From Aequorivita sp. (GTDB lineage: Bacteria > Bacteroidota > Bacteroidia > Flavobacteriales > Flavobacteriaceae), in the NCBI GenBank assembly GCA_026646335.1, contig JAPKFY010000006.1, forward strand, positions 1-53,079: DNA of 53,079 bases. The letters are read 5' to 3'. The position numbers and the translations under genes were made by a program. Shown piece by piece: positions 28,798 to 37,166 of this stretch. Every line of letters starts with the position of its first letter. Position 1 is the first letter of the stretch. The notes below the pieces were generated by a model, which ran no database searches, was not told the DNA's origin, and saw only the letters and a program-made list of their open reading frames with translations.

Positions 28798-29240
28798 GTG
28801 AGAAAAAAAGGCATAAGGTTTTTGTTAATGGAGCGATAGGCCCTGATTTTATTGCCGAATCCATAGCGAAACACAGCAGCAAGAAAAATATAGGCGCCCA
28901 CGATATTTTCCTCGGGCAAATTCGCAATGATATTATTGATGGCAAAACAGTTCAGGCAATTGAATATTCAGCCTATGAGGAAATGGCAGAGGAAAAGTTC
29001 CACGACATAAGGGAAAAGGCATTTGCCGGTTTCAACCTTAGCTGTATGCATATTTATCACAGTTTGGGAAGGGTAAAAGCGGGAGAAATATCACTTTTTG
29101 TTTTCGTATCTTCCCAACACCGAGCCGATGCATTTGGTGCCTGCCGCTTTATTGTGGAGGAAATAAAGGCACAGGTTCCCATATTCGGAAAGGAAATATT
29201 TGAGGATGAAACCTATTCATGGAAGATAAACACAGAATAA
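28794..29240 (+). CDS. moaE: Molybdopterin synthase catalytic subunit MoaE
   Basis: It uses MoaD thiocarboxylate to convert cyclic pyranopterin monophosphate to molybdopterin. Motifs seen are IEYSAYEEMAEEK, the HSLGRVKAGE loop, VSSQHRADAFGAC, and the C-terminal Lys/Trp region GKEIFEDETYSWK. I use ATG 28794, which overlaps the moeB stop as ATGA, instead of the track's 28761. The protein then has 148 residues, the usual MoaE size. moaC-moaB follows 3 bases later. Confidence 0.94.
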   Translation: MSEKKRHKVFVNGAIGPDFIAESIAKHSSKKNIGAHDIFLGQIRNDIIDGKTVQAIEYSAYEEMAEEKFHDIREKAFAGFNLSCMHIYHSLGRVKAGEISLFVFVSSQHRADAFGACRFIVEEIKAQVPIFGKEIFEDETYSWKINTE

Positions 29241-29243
29241 ACT

Positions 29244-30176
29244 ATGGTTGATGTAACATTTAAAACCTCCACCCTTCGCGAAGCAACGGCAACCGCTGTT
29301 GTGAAAGTGGGCAGGAAGGAAACCATTGAAGCGGTAAAAAACAAAACCGTTCCCAAGGGCGATGTGCTTGAATGTGCGCGCACAGCGGGACTTTTCGCGG
29401 TAAAACGCACTAGCGACATGATTCCCGATTGCCACCCGATGCCGGTTGAGTTTACGCAGATACGCTATGAGCTTTCGGAAATAGAAATTAAAATTGAAGT
29501 GGAAGTTCACACCGTTTATAAAACAGGCGTTGAAGTGGAAGCAATGCACGGGGCTTCCGTGGTGGCACTGACCATTTATGATATGCTGAAGCCCATTGAC
29601 AAAGAAATTGAAATTTCTTCCATCAAACTTCAAGGGAAGAAGGGCGGCAAGTCTGATTTTTCGGATAAATTCAGAAAAAATCTGAAAGCGGTCGTGATTG
29701 TTTGTTCGGACAGTATTTCAGCAGGCAAGAAAGAAGACTATTCGGGAAAGGTCGTTGTCAAAAAATTGGAATCTTGTGGGGTAATCATTTCCGAATATTC
29801 AATTGTTCCCGATGAGATTGAAATCATCCGGGAAAAAATTGAAACACTTTACACAAAGAATGATCTTATCATTTTTACCGGCGGAACGGGGCTCTCCCCG
29901 AGAGACACTACCCCAGAGGCAATTCTCCCTTTGCTGGATAGGGAAATTCCAGGTATTATGGAAGCTGCCAGAAATTATGGGCAGGACAGGACTCCGTACG
30001 CCATGCTCTCGCGCGGGATTGCCGGAATGAAAGAAAATTGCTTGGTGCTTGCCATACCTGGTTCCACCAAAGGCGCAAAAGAAACGATGGACGCGCTTTT
30101 CCCTTCGGTGCTCCATATTTTCAGGATAGTGGAAGGGGCAAGGCACGACACCTCCGCCTTCGGCACCTCCCCTTGA
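29244..30176 (+). CDS. moaC: MoaC-MoaB fusion (cPMP synthase plus molybdopterin-binding MogA/MoaB fold)
   Basis: Two Moco enzymes in one chain. Residues 1-150 are MoaC, which with MoaA makes cyclic pyranopterin monophosphate; motifs include [25 protein letters not shown] and [18 protein letters not shown]. Residues 165-305 are a MoaB/MogA domain (molybdopterin adenylyltransferase) with [18 protein letters not shown] and [11 protein letters not shown]-like [12 protein letters not shown]. Length is 310 residues. This fusion is known in Bacteroidota under the name bifunctional MoaC/MoaB. The last codons (SAFGTSP and stop) lie in a repeat-like tract that continues into the spacer, so the C-terminus may be repeat-derived. 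Confidence 0.93.
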   Translation: MVDVTFKTSTLREATATAVVKVGRKETIEAVKNKTVPKGDVLECARTAGLFAVKRTSDMIPDCHPMPVEFTQIRYELSEIEIKIEVEVHTVYKTGVEVEAMHGASVVALTIYDMLKPIDKEIEISSIKLQGKKGGKSDFSDKFRKNLKAVVIVCSDSISAGKKEDYSGKVVVKKLESCGVIISEYSIVPDEIEIIREKIETLYTKNDLIIFTGGTGLSPRDTTPEAILPLLDREIPGIMEAARNYGQDRTPYAMLSRGIAGMKENCLVLAIPGSTKGAKETMDALFPSVLHIFRIVEGARHDTSAFGTSP

Positions 30177-30262
30177 AAAAAGAGGAGGAACGTCACCACG
30201 TAGTGTGGTTACGGCATACCCAAGTGAATTGGGCTCAGGTTCTCCACTAAAAAAAGAGGGAG
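30145..30262. repeat. Palindromic repeat tract covering the moaC-moaB 3' end
   Basis: CACCTCCGCCTTCGGCACCTCCCC is followed by AGAGGAGG, CCACGTAGTGTGG and CCCAAGTGAATTGGG, each an inverted repeat, then a second AGAGGGAGG. The composition resembles the 19,140-19,392 tract. The moaC-moaB stop codon lies inside it. Confidence 0.55.
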
Positions 30263-30315
30263 GAACGGGAACGACTTAATAAAGAATAATAGAAAATAAC
30301 AATAGAAAATAAAAA

Positions 30316-30702
30316 ATGATAGCAACCAATTTCGATGAAAAGTATTTCATGTATGACAATTTTGCGATATGGGAAATCCGTTCCATGGATGATTTTTTTG
30401 ACAGCCACAGCATGATGCGGGAAATATTCGAAAATGAATACGGAGCTCCATTTTCACAGAAATCTACTGCGGAATTCGATTTTATGGGGGCCGGATTTGC
30501 AATTATTGAAAAATTGTTGGACTGTTTCCGGGATAAACATTTTTTTGTTTTTTCCTCAGATGATGAAAACCATGATGTTCTCAAGGGGTTGCAGGACAGA
30601 AAGACAATCAACTTCGGGATGGATATCTATGTGCTTAACCCTGCACGGATCTATGTTTTGGAAATGGACAAGAGCAAAAATCCCCAGGTATACGATATAT
30701 AG
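30316..30702 (+). CDS. Small protein of unknown function after the Moco operon
   Basis: I do not recognise this 128-residue protein. It has no signal peptide or membrane segment, and is acidic with many aromatics. The middle (about 55-105) alternates helix and strand (GAGFAIIEKLLDCF, FFVFSSDDENHDVLKGL, DIYVLNPARIYVLEM), suggesting a compact alpha/beta domain. It is preceded by a 139-base repeat-rich spacer and followed by a 120-base gap, so it may or may not be on the Moco transcript. Its position between Moco genes and the signalling island gives only weak support for a nitrate-related role. Confidence 0.65.
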   Translation: MIATNFDEKYFMYDNFAIWEIRSMDDFFDSHSMMREIFENEYGAPFSQKSTAEFDFMGAGFAIIEKLLDCFRDKHFFVFSSDDENHDVLKGLQDRKTINFGMDIYVLNPARIYVLEMDKSKNPQVYDI

Positions 30703-30822
30703 GTATGAGGGATTAGGAATGGGGTTTGAATTGTAAAAGTCTTAAGTTGGTTTTTTGTAATATTTAAACTTAAATTATATCCATGCATTTATTGTAGCGC
30801 CATCAACATACCAAACACTCTT

Positions 30823-31272
30823 ATGACGGACCGTTCAACAGTAAAAAGCAATTTGCGTTACCATAAAATCATTATGGTCGTTATTGTATTGGTCTATATT
30901 TGGGTGCAATACGAATTCAGTTCTGGAAATTGGAGCTATAGTGATGGTACTCCCAAGATTGTTGGGGAGCAAGTGGATGGGCGTGACGAAGGGACTTGGA
31001 CCTGGTTTTATGAAAACGGGGAAAAACAGATGCAAGGCACCTTTCACAAAGGAAAGCGCAACGGACCCTGGACCATCTGGGACAATAAGGGAAATAAAGT
31101 AAGTGAAAGTTTATATGAAAATGACAAGTTAAACGGAAAATTCACGCATTGGTATCCAAATGGAAAAATGAAAAGTGAAGGATATTATCTGGACGATAGA
31201 CTTACCGGAGACGTTACCAATTACAATGAGGATGGCAGTATCAAGGAAGTGAAAAGTTATTCCAATAATTAA
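30823..31272 (+). CDS. YwqK/MORN-like repeat protein with N-terminal membrane anchor
   Basis: A 149-residue protein. One hydrophobic helix (about residues 14-28, IIMVVIVLVYIWV) anchors it, followed by tandem repeats of the type GxWxxxYENGxxxxxGTFxxGxxxGxWxxWxxxG (for example GTWTWFYENGEKQMQG and GKFTHWYPNGKMKSEG). These are MORN-variant repeats of the YwqK family, often labelled as antitoxins, though the function is not settled. No toxin partner is adjacent. It is convergent with the secreted-protein operon (26 bases between stops) and has no clear terminator. Confidence 0.75.
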   Translation: MTDRSTVKSNLRYHKIIMVVIVLVYIWVQYEFSSGNWSYSDGTPKIVGEQVDGRDEGTWTWFYENGEKQMQGTFHKGKRNGPWTIWDNKGNKVSESLYENDKLNGKFTHWYPNGKMKSEGYYLDDRLTGDVTNYNEDGSIKEVKSYSNN

Positions 31273-31297
31273 CTAGCAAATAAATCAAGACATAACC

Positions 31298-32425
31298 TCA
31301 CTTATCTATCATTGCTTTTAATTGATTGAAGTCAAAATTTTTCTCAAAGCTGTCCTTCAAGGAAACCGTTGGGGTATACTCCGCTAAATAGTCCCACCAA
31401 ACTAGAATAAATTGAGCGGCATCAACGGGCAATGATTTTTTGAAGTAGTTTTCATTCTTTACAACAACTTTATAATACCCGTCCTTTTCACTGCCAAAAC
31501 CACGGTGACTCCCTTCTGCAATTGGAATGGCTGTTTTTTGCAACTCCGTTTCAGGAGTATTGGCAAGATAGTTGTCTATGTCAACTAATACTGGAGGCTC
31601 TTGTTTGGTAAAGTTTTCCATATTTTCTTTTGACTGTCTTCTGATTTCTGGTAATTGAGCATTAAGTTCTTTCAAAATCATATCCCGCATCTCGCCAGTA
31701 TATTCTTTTTTAGCATCCTCAATCATTTTGAGAAGTTCTTTTTCTGCATTACTGATTAACCCTTTGGTTTTTTCAAGTTCCTTTTGCCAATAATTACGGA
31801 TAATTTGAAGATATTCCCGTTGGCTTAGCTCCCTGTATGGTTTTTGATTATCGTGGGTTAGCAAAACGGCATATGCATGTTCCTTTCCAAAAGCGTCATA
31901 AAGGGGCATATCTTTAAAATTACCAAGTTGATGGGCCAAACGAAATAATTTTACAGGTTTGCCTTCATATTCAAAGGCCTCGCCATAAGACTGCATAATG
32001 GACATGCCATGATTAATAAAAATATCGACCCCGGTATCGGTAAGATAAGCTTTATCGGTTATCAGTTTATTTCCATTCTCTTTGTTACACCAAAAGGGAA
32101 ACAAAGTCATCGAAAATGTATATGCAGCAACTCCTTTTGGCGCATATTCACTGTACTCATCCAGATATCCAACACCATTATTAATTACATAACCACCTAT
32201 GCCAACAGGATAAAAATCAAGAAACAATTTCTTGATGGTTTCCCCCTTTTTCAAAATTGCGGCCTGTGTATTGGGTGGGGATGAGATTTCTGGAACAACT
32301 GGTTTTGATTTTAAATATTCCCAGTTGTTTTTTAAAGACATGATGTGTTCATCATTACATGTTTGGGCAAAAATTCCTGAAAGCCCCAACAAAGCAAATG
32401 CCTGAATTAAGACCTGTTTTTTCAT
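31298..32425 (-). CDS. Secreted protein of unknown function (third gene of the island operon)
   Basis: A 375-residue protein with signal peptide MKKQVLIQAFALLGLSGIFAQ and no recognised domain. A beta-rich first half has several Tyr/Gly-rich stretches (FYPVGIGGYVINNGVGYLDEY). A charged helical region follows at about 205-280 (YLQIIRNYWQKELEKTK, KELLKMIEDAKKEYTG), probably coiled coil. The C-terminus has SEKDGYYKVVVKNENYFKKSLP and WWDY. Two Cys near the mature N-terminus and in PFWCNKE might pair. It starts 6 bases after the upstream gene, so the two are co-transcribed. Periplasmic or surface location is inferred. Confidence 0.75.
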   Translation of the reverse strand: MKKQVLIQAFALLGLSGIFAQTCNDEHIMSLKNNWEYLKSKPVVPEISSPPNTQAAILKKGETIKKLFLDFYPVGIGGYVINNGVGYLDEYSEYAPKGVAAYTFSMTLFPFWCNKENGNKLITDKAYLTDTGVDIFINHGMSIMQSYGEAFEYEGKPVKLFRLAHQLGNFKDMPLYDAFGKEHAYAVLLTHDNQKPYRELSQREYLQIIRNYWQKELEKTKGLISNAEKELLKMIEDAKKEYTGEMRDMILKELNAQLPEIRRQSKENMENFTKQEPPVLVDIDNYLANTPETELQKTAIPIAEGSHRGFGSEKDGYYKVVVKNENYFKKSLPVDAAQFILVWWDYLAEYTPTVSLKDSFEKNFDFNQLKAMIDK

Positions 32426-32431
32426 AATTTT

Positions 32432-33361
32432 TCATTCTTTACAATATTCCCTTTCACTCTGTTCCCCTATGATCATAATATACAGACAGGCCTTAGCTGT
32501 GTATTGATTGGGGCGGATAACCCACTGATGGGTCTCAGCCGCAGGTTTAGAATGTTCATCGGTTACCAATTGCCCATACTCCCATTTTCGATAGTGCCTG
32601 TCAGTTGGGGTCAATGTAATGCTGTTTCCAGAAATTGTATAAGTACCAATAGTATAAATGGAAATCTTATAGGTGGGTCTCGACGATGTTGCCAAAAAAG
32701 ACTGCGAATAGCTTCCGTCGGCTTTAAATTCATATCCACCGCCTTTACTTAAGCCAGAGCCTATCATATTGCCGGTGGCATCATCATAATAGTTTATCTT
32801 GCTCCCTGTTAGGTTTCCCCAACTGCCTAGGATATCCAAGGAACTACTAGAGGCTAAGGAAGCATCATTTTGTTGTGGATTATTCTTAACTTCTTTCTCC
32901 ATCGTATTTAAGTTAATCACAGATAAATCCTTTATTTTTCCAATATAAAGACTTGCCTCCTTTTTCCCAGGGAAAATGTACATCAACAAGTTTTGGCCAT
33001 CCTTGCTCAGGTATAAATAGGAATGATCTCTTACCGAAGTTTGCAATTTCCATCCGCTTGAATCCAAATTTTGAATGACGCAAAAAAGCCATGCCTCTGC
33101 ATCGCTTTTTTGTTTGGTTTTATTTTGCCAAGAGAATACTTCCAATTCCGAAATGGTTCCAATACCAGATTCCAGTTCTAAGGTGGTTTTGGCCACATCT
33201 ACAAAAAAACTACGTTCGTCTTTTAGAACTTCAGTGGAAAACGCAAGGTCTGTGAGCTCAGAATATCGGGTAGGTACAACACTCTTTTGAGCTATTAAGC
33301 CCATACTTCCCATCTGATAAAAAAGAAAGATGACTATCGATATATTAATAAGTGTTCGCAT
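32432..33361 (-). CDS. Secreted protein with lipocalin-like C-terminal domain
   Basis: A 309-residue protein with an N-terminal hydrophobic export signal (ISIVIFLFYQMGSMGLIAQ). Residues 25-150 form an unrecognised alpha/beta region. After an Asn/Gln/Ser linker (NNPQQNDASLASSSS), residues ~172-300 show the pattern LGSWGNLTG...GGYEFKADGSYSQSF...GTYTISGNSITLTP, typical of small lipocalin-like beta-barrels that carry their own W/G start and repeated strands. Ligand unknown. Located between two other secreted proteins, 81 bases after the first and 6 bases before the third. No promoter palindrome lies directly upstream. Confidence 0.75.
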   Translation of the reverse strand: MRTLINISIVIFLFYQMGSMGLIAQKSVVPTRYSELTDLAFSTEVLKDERSFFVDVAKTTLELESGIGTISELEVFSWQNKTKQKSDAEAWLFCVIQNLDSSGWKLQTSVRDHSYLYLSKDGQNLLMYIFPGKKEASLYIGKIKDLSVINLNTMEKEVKNNPQQNDASLASSSSLDILGSWGNLTGSKINYYDDATGNMIGSGLSKGGGYEFKADGSYSQSFLATSSRPTYKISIYTIGTYTISGNSITLTPTDRHYRKWEYGQLVTDEHSKPAAETHQWVIRPNQYTAKACLYIMIIGEQSEREYCKE

Positions 33362-33442
33362 TTAAAGATTTATTTAAGAAATTGACTAAAAGGATATTTT
33401 TAATTTGCCTGCTTAACTTATATTGAACCATTTAACTCAGTA

Positions 33443-34390
33443 TTATTGCTTTGCAAGATTCCATTTTATCCTAACATTGCCACATGTTCCTTCCCCCCAT
33501 ATTTTTCTATAATCAATGTCGCTACTTGAATTCTTATTTTCATCACAAGTGGTAAGGATCGAAAAAACTGCATTGGGAATAGTAATCCCATTACAACTTA
33601 CATCGAAGGGATCTGTAAAAAAGCTAATTCCATGGGTGTTCCCACCTACCATAATTTGATCTTCCTCTTCTGTCCAAAGACTTAATTCACCATGTAACGG
33701 CAAAACACCAGTTACCGCTGTACAATCTTTGGCATCGTAAGAATAACCCAATGACCCTCCAATTGAAGTAAAACTGTCTGAATTCTGGCCACTTTCCTTG
33801 AATAGGATATCTCCAAAGGCACGATATTTAAAATCTGGGGTACTACATACTATTTCCACTGTCCCATAATAGACGCGTAAATCATCCAAAATGGTAATCA
33901 TAGCAACCACTATCGTTTTACCTTGGCCATCGGTTTGAATTTCTGCACTTACCTGGATTGTTTCGTCTGAAGGTTTAACTGAGGGGGCGGTATACGTGGC
34001 CGTATTGATATCATTGGCTACTATTTTCCCTACTCTGTCGTTTCCGCCTTCGATACCGTTTACACTCCATTTTGATACTTTGAGAATTGGCAATAGAGGT
34101 GCTAATTCCACGTTAGGATCACATTCAAAAAGAAAGCCAGCAATAGCACCATCATCCCCCGTCAAGCTAGGCCAGAAACAATATCTCACTTTTAAAAGTT
34201 GCGATTGACGTACTTTAAGAACCGTATATGGAGGCCTTATTTGAAGGCCCTTAAGAGGAGAAGGATCTTTATAAGCCTTTTCTTCCCCAGCATCCGATTT
34301 ATTTTTGTTTGCAAGCTTGTCTTGTGCAGATCCATTCTGTACCCCGTGCATAAAGAATAGAATCGATAAATACCATAAATAGTTTTTCAT
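33443..34390 (-). CDS. Secreted protein of unknown function, first gene of a regulated operon
   Basis: A 315-residue protein with signal peptide MKNYLWYLSILFFMHGVQNGSA. After a charged linker (about 23-45), the domain resembles bacterial Ig-like folds in places: ANDINTATYTAPSVKPSDETIQVSA matches the cadherin/Ig style found in big extracellular proteins. Seven or so Cys residues (for example YCFWP, FECDP, EIVCS, KDCTA, VSCNG, TTCDE, GTCGN) suggest disulfides outside the cytoplasm. The promoter carries palindrome copy 1, with its centre 57.5 bases upstream of the ATG, and TACTTTTA as a -7 box. Function not recognised. Confidence 0.75.
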   Translation of the reverse strand: MKNYLWYLSILFFMHGVQNGSAQDKLANKNKSDAGEEKAYKDPSPLKGLQIRPPYTVLKVRQSQLLKVRYCFWPSLTGDDGAIAGFLFECDPNVELAPLLPILKVSKWSVNGIEGGNDRVGKIVANDINTATYTAPSVKPSDETIQVSAEIQTDGQGKTIVVAMITILDDLRVYYGTVEIVCSTPDFKYRAFGDILFKESGQNSDSFTSIGGSLGYSYDAKDCTAVTGVLPLHGELSLWTEEEDQIMVGGNTHGISFFTDPFDVSCNGITIPNAVFSILTTCDENKNSSSDIDYRKIWGEGTCGNVRIKWNLAKQ

Positions 34391-34409
34391 AACGTGTTGA
34401 TTTTAATTT

Positions 34410-34417
34410 TAAAAGTA
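34410..34417 (-). promoter_or_regulatory. -7-like box of the secreted-protein operon
   Basis: TACTTTTA differs from TAnnTTTG in the last base. Its first base lies 30.5 bases from the centre of palindrome copy 1. Confidence 0.5.
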
Positions 34418-34439
34418 GTTGTTATGACAAATCCGTAAT

Positions 34440-34455
34440 TCCCCTTTTAAGGGGA
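34440..34455. promoter_or_regulatory. Palindromic operator candidate, copy 1
   Basis: TCCCCTTTTAAGGGGA followed by TTTTT on the plus strand. It lies between the response-regulator stop and the divergent-free start of the secreted operon on the minus strand. It is the same as copy 2 (37,093-37,108) except for one base and shares its T-rich flank in the same orientation. As a terminator it would point along the plus strand, where no gene precedes it, so an operator is the better reading. Confidence 0.65.
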
Positions 34456-34461
34456 TTTTTC

Positions 34462-35091
34462 TTAATTATCGACGGACAATAAGTTTTGTTCTATTGCCAA
34501 TTTGACCATACCCGCAGAGTTATGGGCACCAATTTTTAAGAGCAGGTTTTTGCGATGGGTGACTACAGTGGAGGTACTCAAAAATAACCTGTCAGCAATG
34601 TCAGTATTGGTAAGTCCGTCCGCAATAAGTTTTAATACCTCCTTTTCCCTTCTGGTAAGTACCGGCACAGGTATTTCACTTTTGTATTTTAGCAATTGGG
34701 CGGCTTCCCTGCTCAGATAAGTGCCCCCTTGTTCAACGATCTGCAAAGCACCTATAATTTCCTCTTTTGTGGCATTTTTTAACATATATCCCGAAGCTCC
34801 GCTCTCCAACATTTTATTAATAAAACTTTTTTGATTGAAGGTACTGAGCCCAATAATTTTTATTGAAGGGTATTTCTCTTTTACCTCCTTACAAAGGTCT
34901 ATCCCACTTTTGTCGGGCAGGTTGATGTCCATTAAAATAATGTCGGGTTCCTGCACGCATAATTCCGCAAGACAGAATGCCGCATTTTTTGCGTTACCGC
35001 TCCATATTATGGACTCTTCGTGTTGCAACAACGACTTTATTCCTTCAACGACCATATAATGGTCATCTACGATAAACAGTTTAATATTCAT
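34462..35091 (-). CDS. NarL/LuxR-family response regulator
   Basis: A 209-residue two-component regulator. The receiver domain (1-120) has the acidic pair near DD9-10, phospho-acceptor Asp55 in LMDINLP, Thr/Ser in IIGLSTF and Lys in NQKSF. The LuxR-type helix-turn-helix (about 145-205) shows LTRREKEVLKLIADG and STSTVVTHRKNLLLKIG. Its start overlaps the kinase stop by 4 bases, so the two are translationally coupled and form a cognate pair. The palindromes beside its operon are candidate binding sites. Targets elsewhere in the genome cannot be seen. Confidence 0.95.
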   Translation of the reverse strand: MNIKLFIVDDHYMVVEGIKSLLQHEESIIWSGNAKNAAFCLAELCVQEPDIILMDINLPDKSGIDLCKEVKEKYPSIKIIGLSTFNQKSFINKMLESGASGYMLKNATKEEIIGALQIVEQGGTYLSREAAQLLKYKSEIPVPVLTRREKEVLKLIADGLTNTDIADRLFLSTSTVVTHRKNLLLKIGAHNSAGMVKLAIEQNLLSVDN

Positions 35092-37043
35092 AATTCAAAG
35101 GTTAGTTGTACCGAGGTCCCGTTTTCGGGTATTGATTGTAAATCGAGCTTTCCTTTAAGAAAATTAATCCGGGTATAAATATTGCTCCAACCTATCCCCT
35201 TATTATTCTCGATTGATTTTGGGTCAAAGCCAATTCCATCGTCCTCAACGGTCAATGAGAGATTGTCTTCGTTTTTGATCAATTGCACAATAACAGATTT
35301 GGCCTGTGCGTGTTTTAATGAATTATACACCAACTCTTGCACAATTCTATAAATATTGATCGCTTTTGATTGTTCAATGGTATAATCCTTCATGCCGATG
35401 GATTGGTAGGTTACATGTGTATTCCCTGTCTGGTTTATATTGGAACAAAAGTCCTCCAGTGCGGTGTCCAGCCCGAACTTCACCAATGTTTCAGGCATCA
35501 TATTATGTGCTATACGCCTAATTTCATCAATAGAGGTATCTAGCATTTTCATGCCCTTTTCAAACTCATTCTCATTCTCTTTTGGAATGGTTAAGTTGCC
35601 TTTCATATTCTGAAACGAAAACTTTATCCCCGATAAAAGCCCTCCCAGACCATCGTGCAAATCCTTGGCCACGCGCACCCTTTCTTTTTCTTCGCCCGTC
35701 AACACCGCCTCGGTAGCCATCAACTGTTGCTGAATCTCCAGTTCGGTTATCCGCTTTTGTCTTAAAATCAATTTTTGTTTATAATTTTTCACGAAGAGCA
35801 CCACTAATAAAATCAAAATGCAGACCAGTGATAATAACACTATATTCAAAATGTTCTTATTGGCAATTTTTAGTTGTTGATGTTGTGATTTGCTCTCCAA
35901 TAATGCTATTTTTTCTTCCTTGAGTTCATTTTCATATTTTTTCTCAAGTTCTATTATTTTGTGCTGTAGGTTTTCATTCAATACTTGTTCGGATAGGGTA
36001 TTCTCTTGCTCTTTGTACCGCATATATTCTCTAATATTGCCTAATGCAAGGGAGGTGTTTGACAAAATGCCCAAACTGGTCAATTGTTCCCTTTTCATAT
36101 CGTTCTCACGAAATATATCATTGGACAAGGCCGCAAGTTCGTTTGCCTTTTTCAGTTCGTTTCTATATAATGCAACCGTTGATAGTTGGCTTATGGCAAT
36201 CCCTTCGCTTTGAACATCGCCCAACTCCACGGCCAGTTTTCTCGCTTCTAGGGCGTGTTGTTCCATAGCATCAAATAGCAGTTTTTTCTCCCAGGCTTGG
36301 GCAAAATTCAGGTGGATGGAAACTTCAAGATATTTATTGTCCGTTTTTCTGCTTATTAACAAGGCTTCATCCAGCACTTTAATAGCTTTACTGGGTTGGT
36401 TCAGCGCAATATAACTGATGGATATATTGTTCAATGCGTTGCTTAGGTCGAAATCCAGATTGTTTTTTCTGGATAATTCAATTGCTTCTTCGCCAAGTTC
36501 GATCGCCTTATCAAAGCGTTTCAATTTTTGATATACGGTCTGTAAAATATCGGAGGCCCTAGCAGTTAACACATCGTTATTCAATTTTTCAAAAATTCTT
36601 TTTCCCCTTAAATAATAGGATACTGCCGATTCATAATTATTTAGCAATTGATAAGAAGTACCTGTGTTGAACAGACATTTTGCAAGGGCCAATGAATCGC
36701 CGATTTCCTTGGAAACGTTTATGGATTTAAGGTTTAGCTCAAGGGAAGCGTCATAATCCCCCTGCATATTCAATATATAACCATAATTGGAGATATATTT
36801 TAAGGTGCCTCTTTTGTAGTTTAACTCTTCACTAAGTGCCCCTGCTTCTTCATAGTATTTTTTTGCGTCTTCTGGATTAGAACCTTCATACTGCTGCCCA
36901 ATATTTATAAGCAACAGCACCCTTGTGGTATCCATATCGGACTTGTTATACAGCATCAGCAAACTATCCAAATTCATTACTGTTTGGGCACTCACTTTGC
37001 CAAGTATCAAAAGCATTGGAATTAGGAAGAAAGTGTATTTCAT
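35088..37043 (-). CDS. TPR-sensor histidine kinase (HisKA_3 / NarX-like core)
   Basis: A 651-residue sensor kinase: signal peptide MKYTFFLIPMLLILGKVSA, about six to seven TPR-like repeats (residues ~30-340, e.g. AKKYYEEAGALSEELNY, KAIELGEEAIELSRKN), a coiled coil, one transmembrane helix (~400-418, ILNIVLLSLVCILILLVVLF), a second coiled coil, then the dimerisation helix with phospho-His in RVAKDLHDGLGGLL and an HATPase domain (NIYRIVQELVYNSLKHA, EDDGIGFDP). The TPR domain would lie in the periplasm and sense a protein or envelope state. ATG 37043 is preferred over TTG 37046. The promoter has palindrome copy 2, with its centre 57.5 bases upstream. Confidence 0.93.
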   Translation of the reverse strand: MKYTFFLIPMLLILGKVSAQTVMNLDSLLMLYNKSDMDTTRVLLLINIGQQYEGSNPEDAKKYYEEAGALSEELNYKRGTLKYISNYGYILNMQGDYDASLELNLKSINVSKEIGDSLALAKCLFNTGTSYQLLNNYESAVSYYLRGKRIFEKLNNDVLTARASDILQTVYQKLKRFDKAIELGEEAIELSRKNNLDFDLSNALNNISISYIALNQPSKAIKVLDEALLISRKTDNKYLEVSIHLNFAQAWEKKLLFDAMEQHALEARKLAVELGDVQSEGIAISQLSTVALYRNELKKANELAALSNDIFRENDMKREQLTSLGILSNTSLALGNIREYMRYKEQENTLSEQVLNENLQHKIIELEKKYENELKEEKIALLESKSQHQQLKIANKNILNIVLLSLVCILILLVVLFVKNYKQKLILRQKRITELEIQQQLMATEAVLTGEEKERVRVAKDLHDGLGGLLSGIKFSFQNMKGNLTIPKENENEFEKGMKMLDTSIDEIRRIAHNMMPETLVKFGLDTALEDFCSNINQTGNTHVTYQSIGMKDYTIEQSKAINIYRIVQELVYNSLKHAQAKSVIVQLIKNEDNLSLTVEDDGIGFDPKSIENNKGIGWSNIYTRINFLKGKLDLQSIPENGTSVQLTFEL

Positions 37044-37063
37044 CAAAAGAGAATTTGCCTACT

Positions 37064-37071
37064 CTAATTTA
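37064..37071 (-). promoter_or_regulatory. -7-like box of the kinase-regulator operon
   Basis: TAAATTAG on the minus strand, one base off TAnnTTTG. Its first base lies 29.5 bases from the centre of palindrome copy 2 and about 28 bases before the ATG. Confidence 0.4.
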
Positions 37072-37092
37072 CTTAATATAAGAGCATTAATA

Positions 37093-37108
37093 TCCCCTTT
37101 TCAGGGGA
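37093..37108. promoter_or_regulatory. Palindromic operator candidate, copy 2
   Basis: TCCCCTTTTCAGGGGA followed by TTTTTTT. It lies between the divergent kinase gene (minus) and OmpA-like gene (plus), so it can serve both promoters. It is 15 of 16 bases identical to copy 1, with the same T-rich flank. Confidence 0.65.
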
Positions 37109-37130
37109 TTTTTTTCTTGAATACCAATGA

Positions 37131-37138
37131 TACTTTTG
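37131..37138 (+). promoter_or_regulatory. -7 box of the OmpA-like gene
   Basis: TACTTTTG is a full TAnnTTTG match. Its first base is 30.5 bases from the centre of palindrome copy 2, and the ATG lies 28 bases downstream of the box. Confidence 0.55.
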
Positions 37139-37166
37139 TTTGTATAAATCCAAAATTCTTTCAATC

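Noticed and set aside
30823-31272. Toxin-antitoxin module based on the YwqK-like protein
   Set aside because: No partner toxin gene lies beside it; the antitoxin label is a family name without support here.
34438-34461. Palindrome copy 1 as an intrinsic terminator of the response-regulator gene
   Set aside because: The T tail is on the plus-strand side, but the regulator gene runs on the minus strand, where the hairpin is followed by GAATTACGG and not by a T run.
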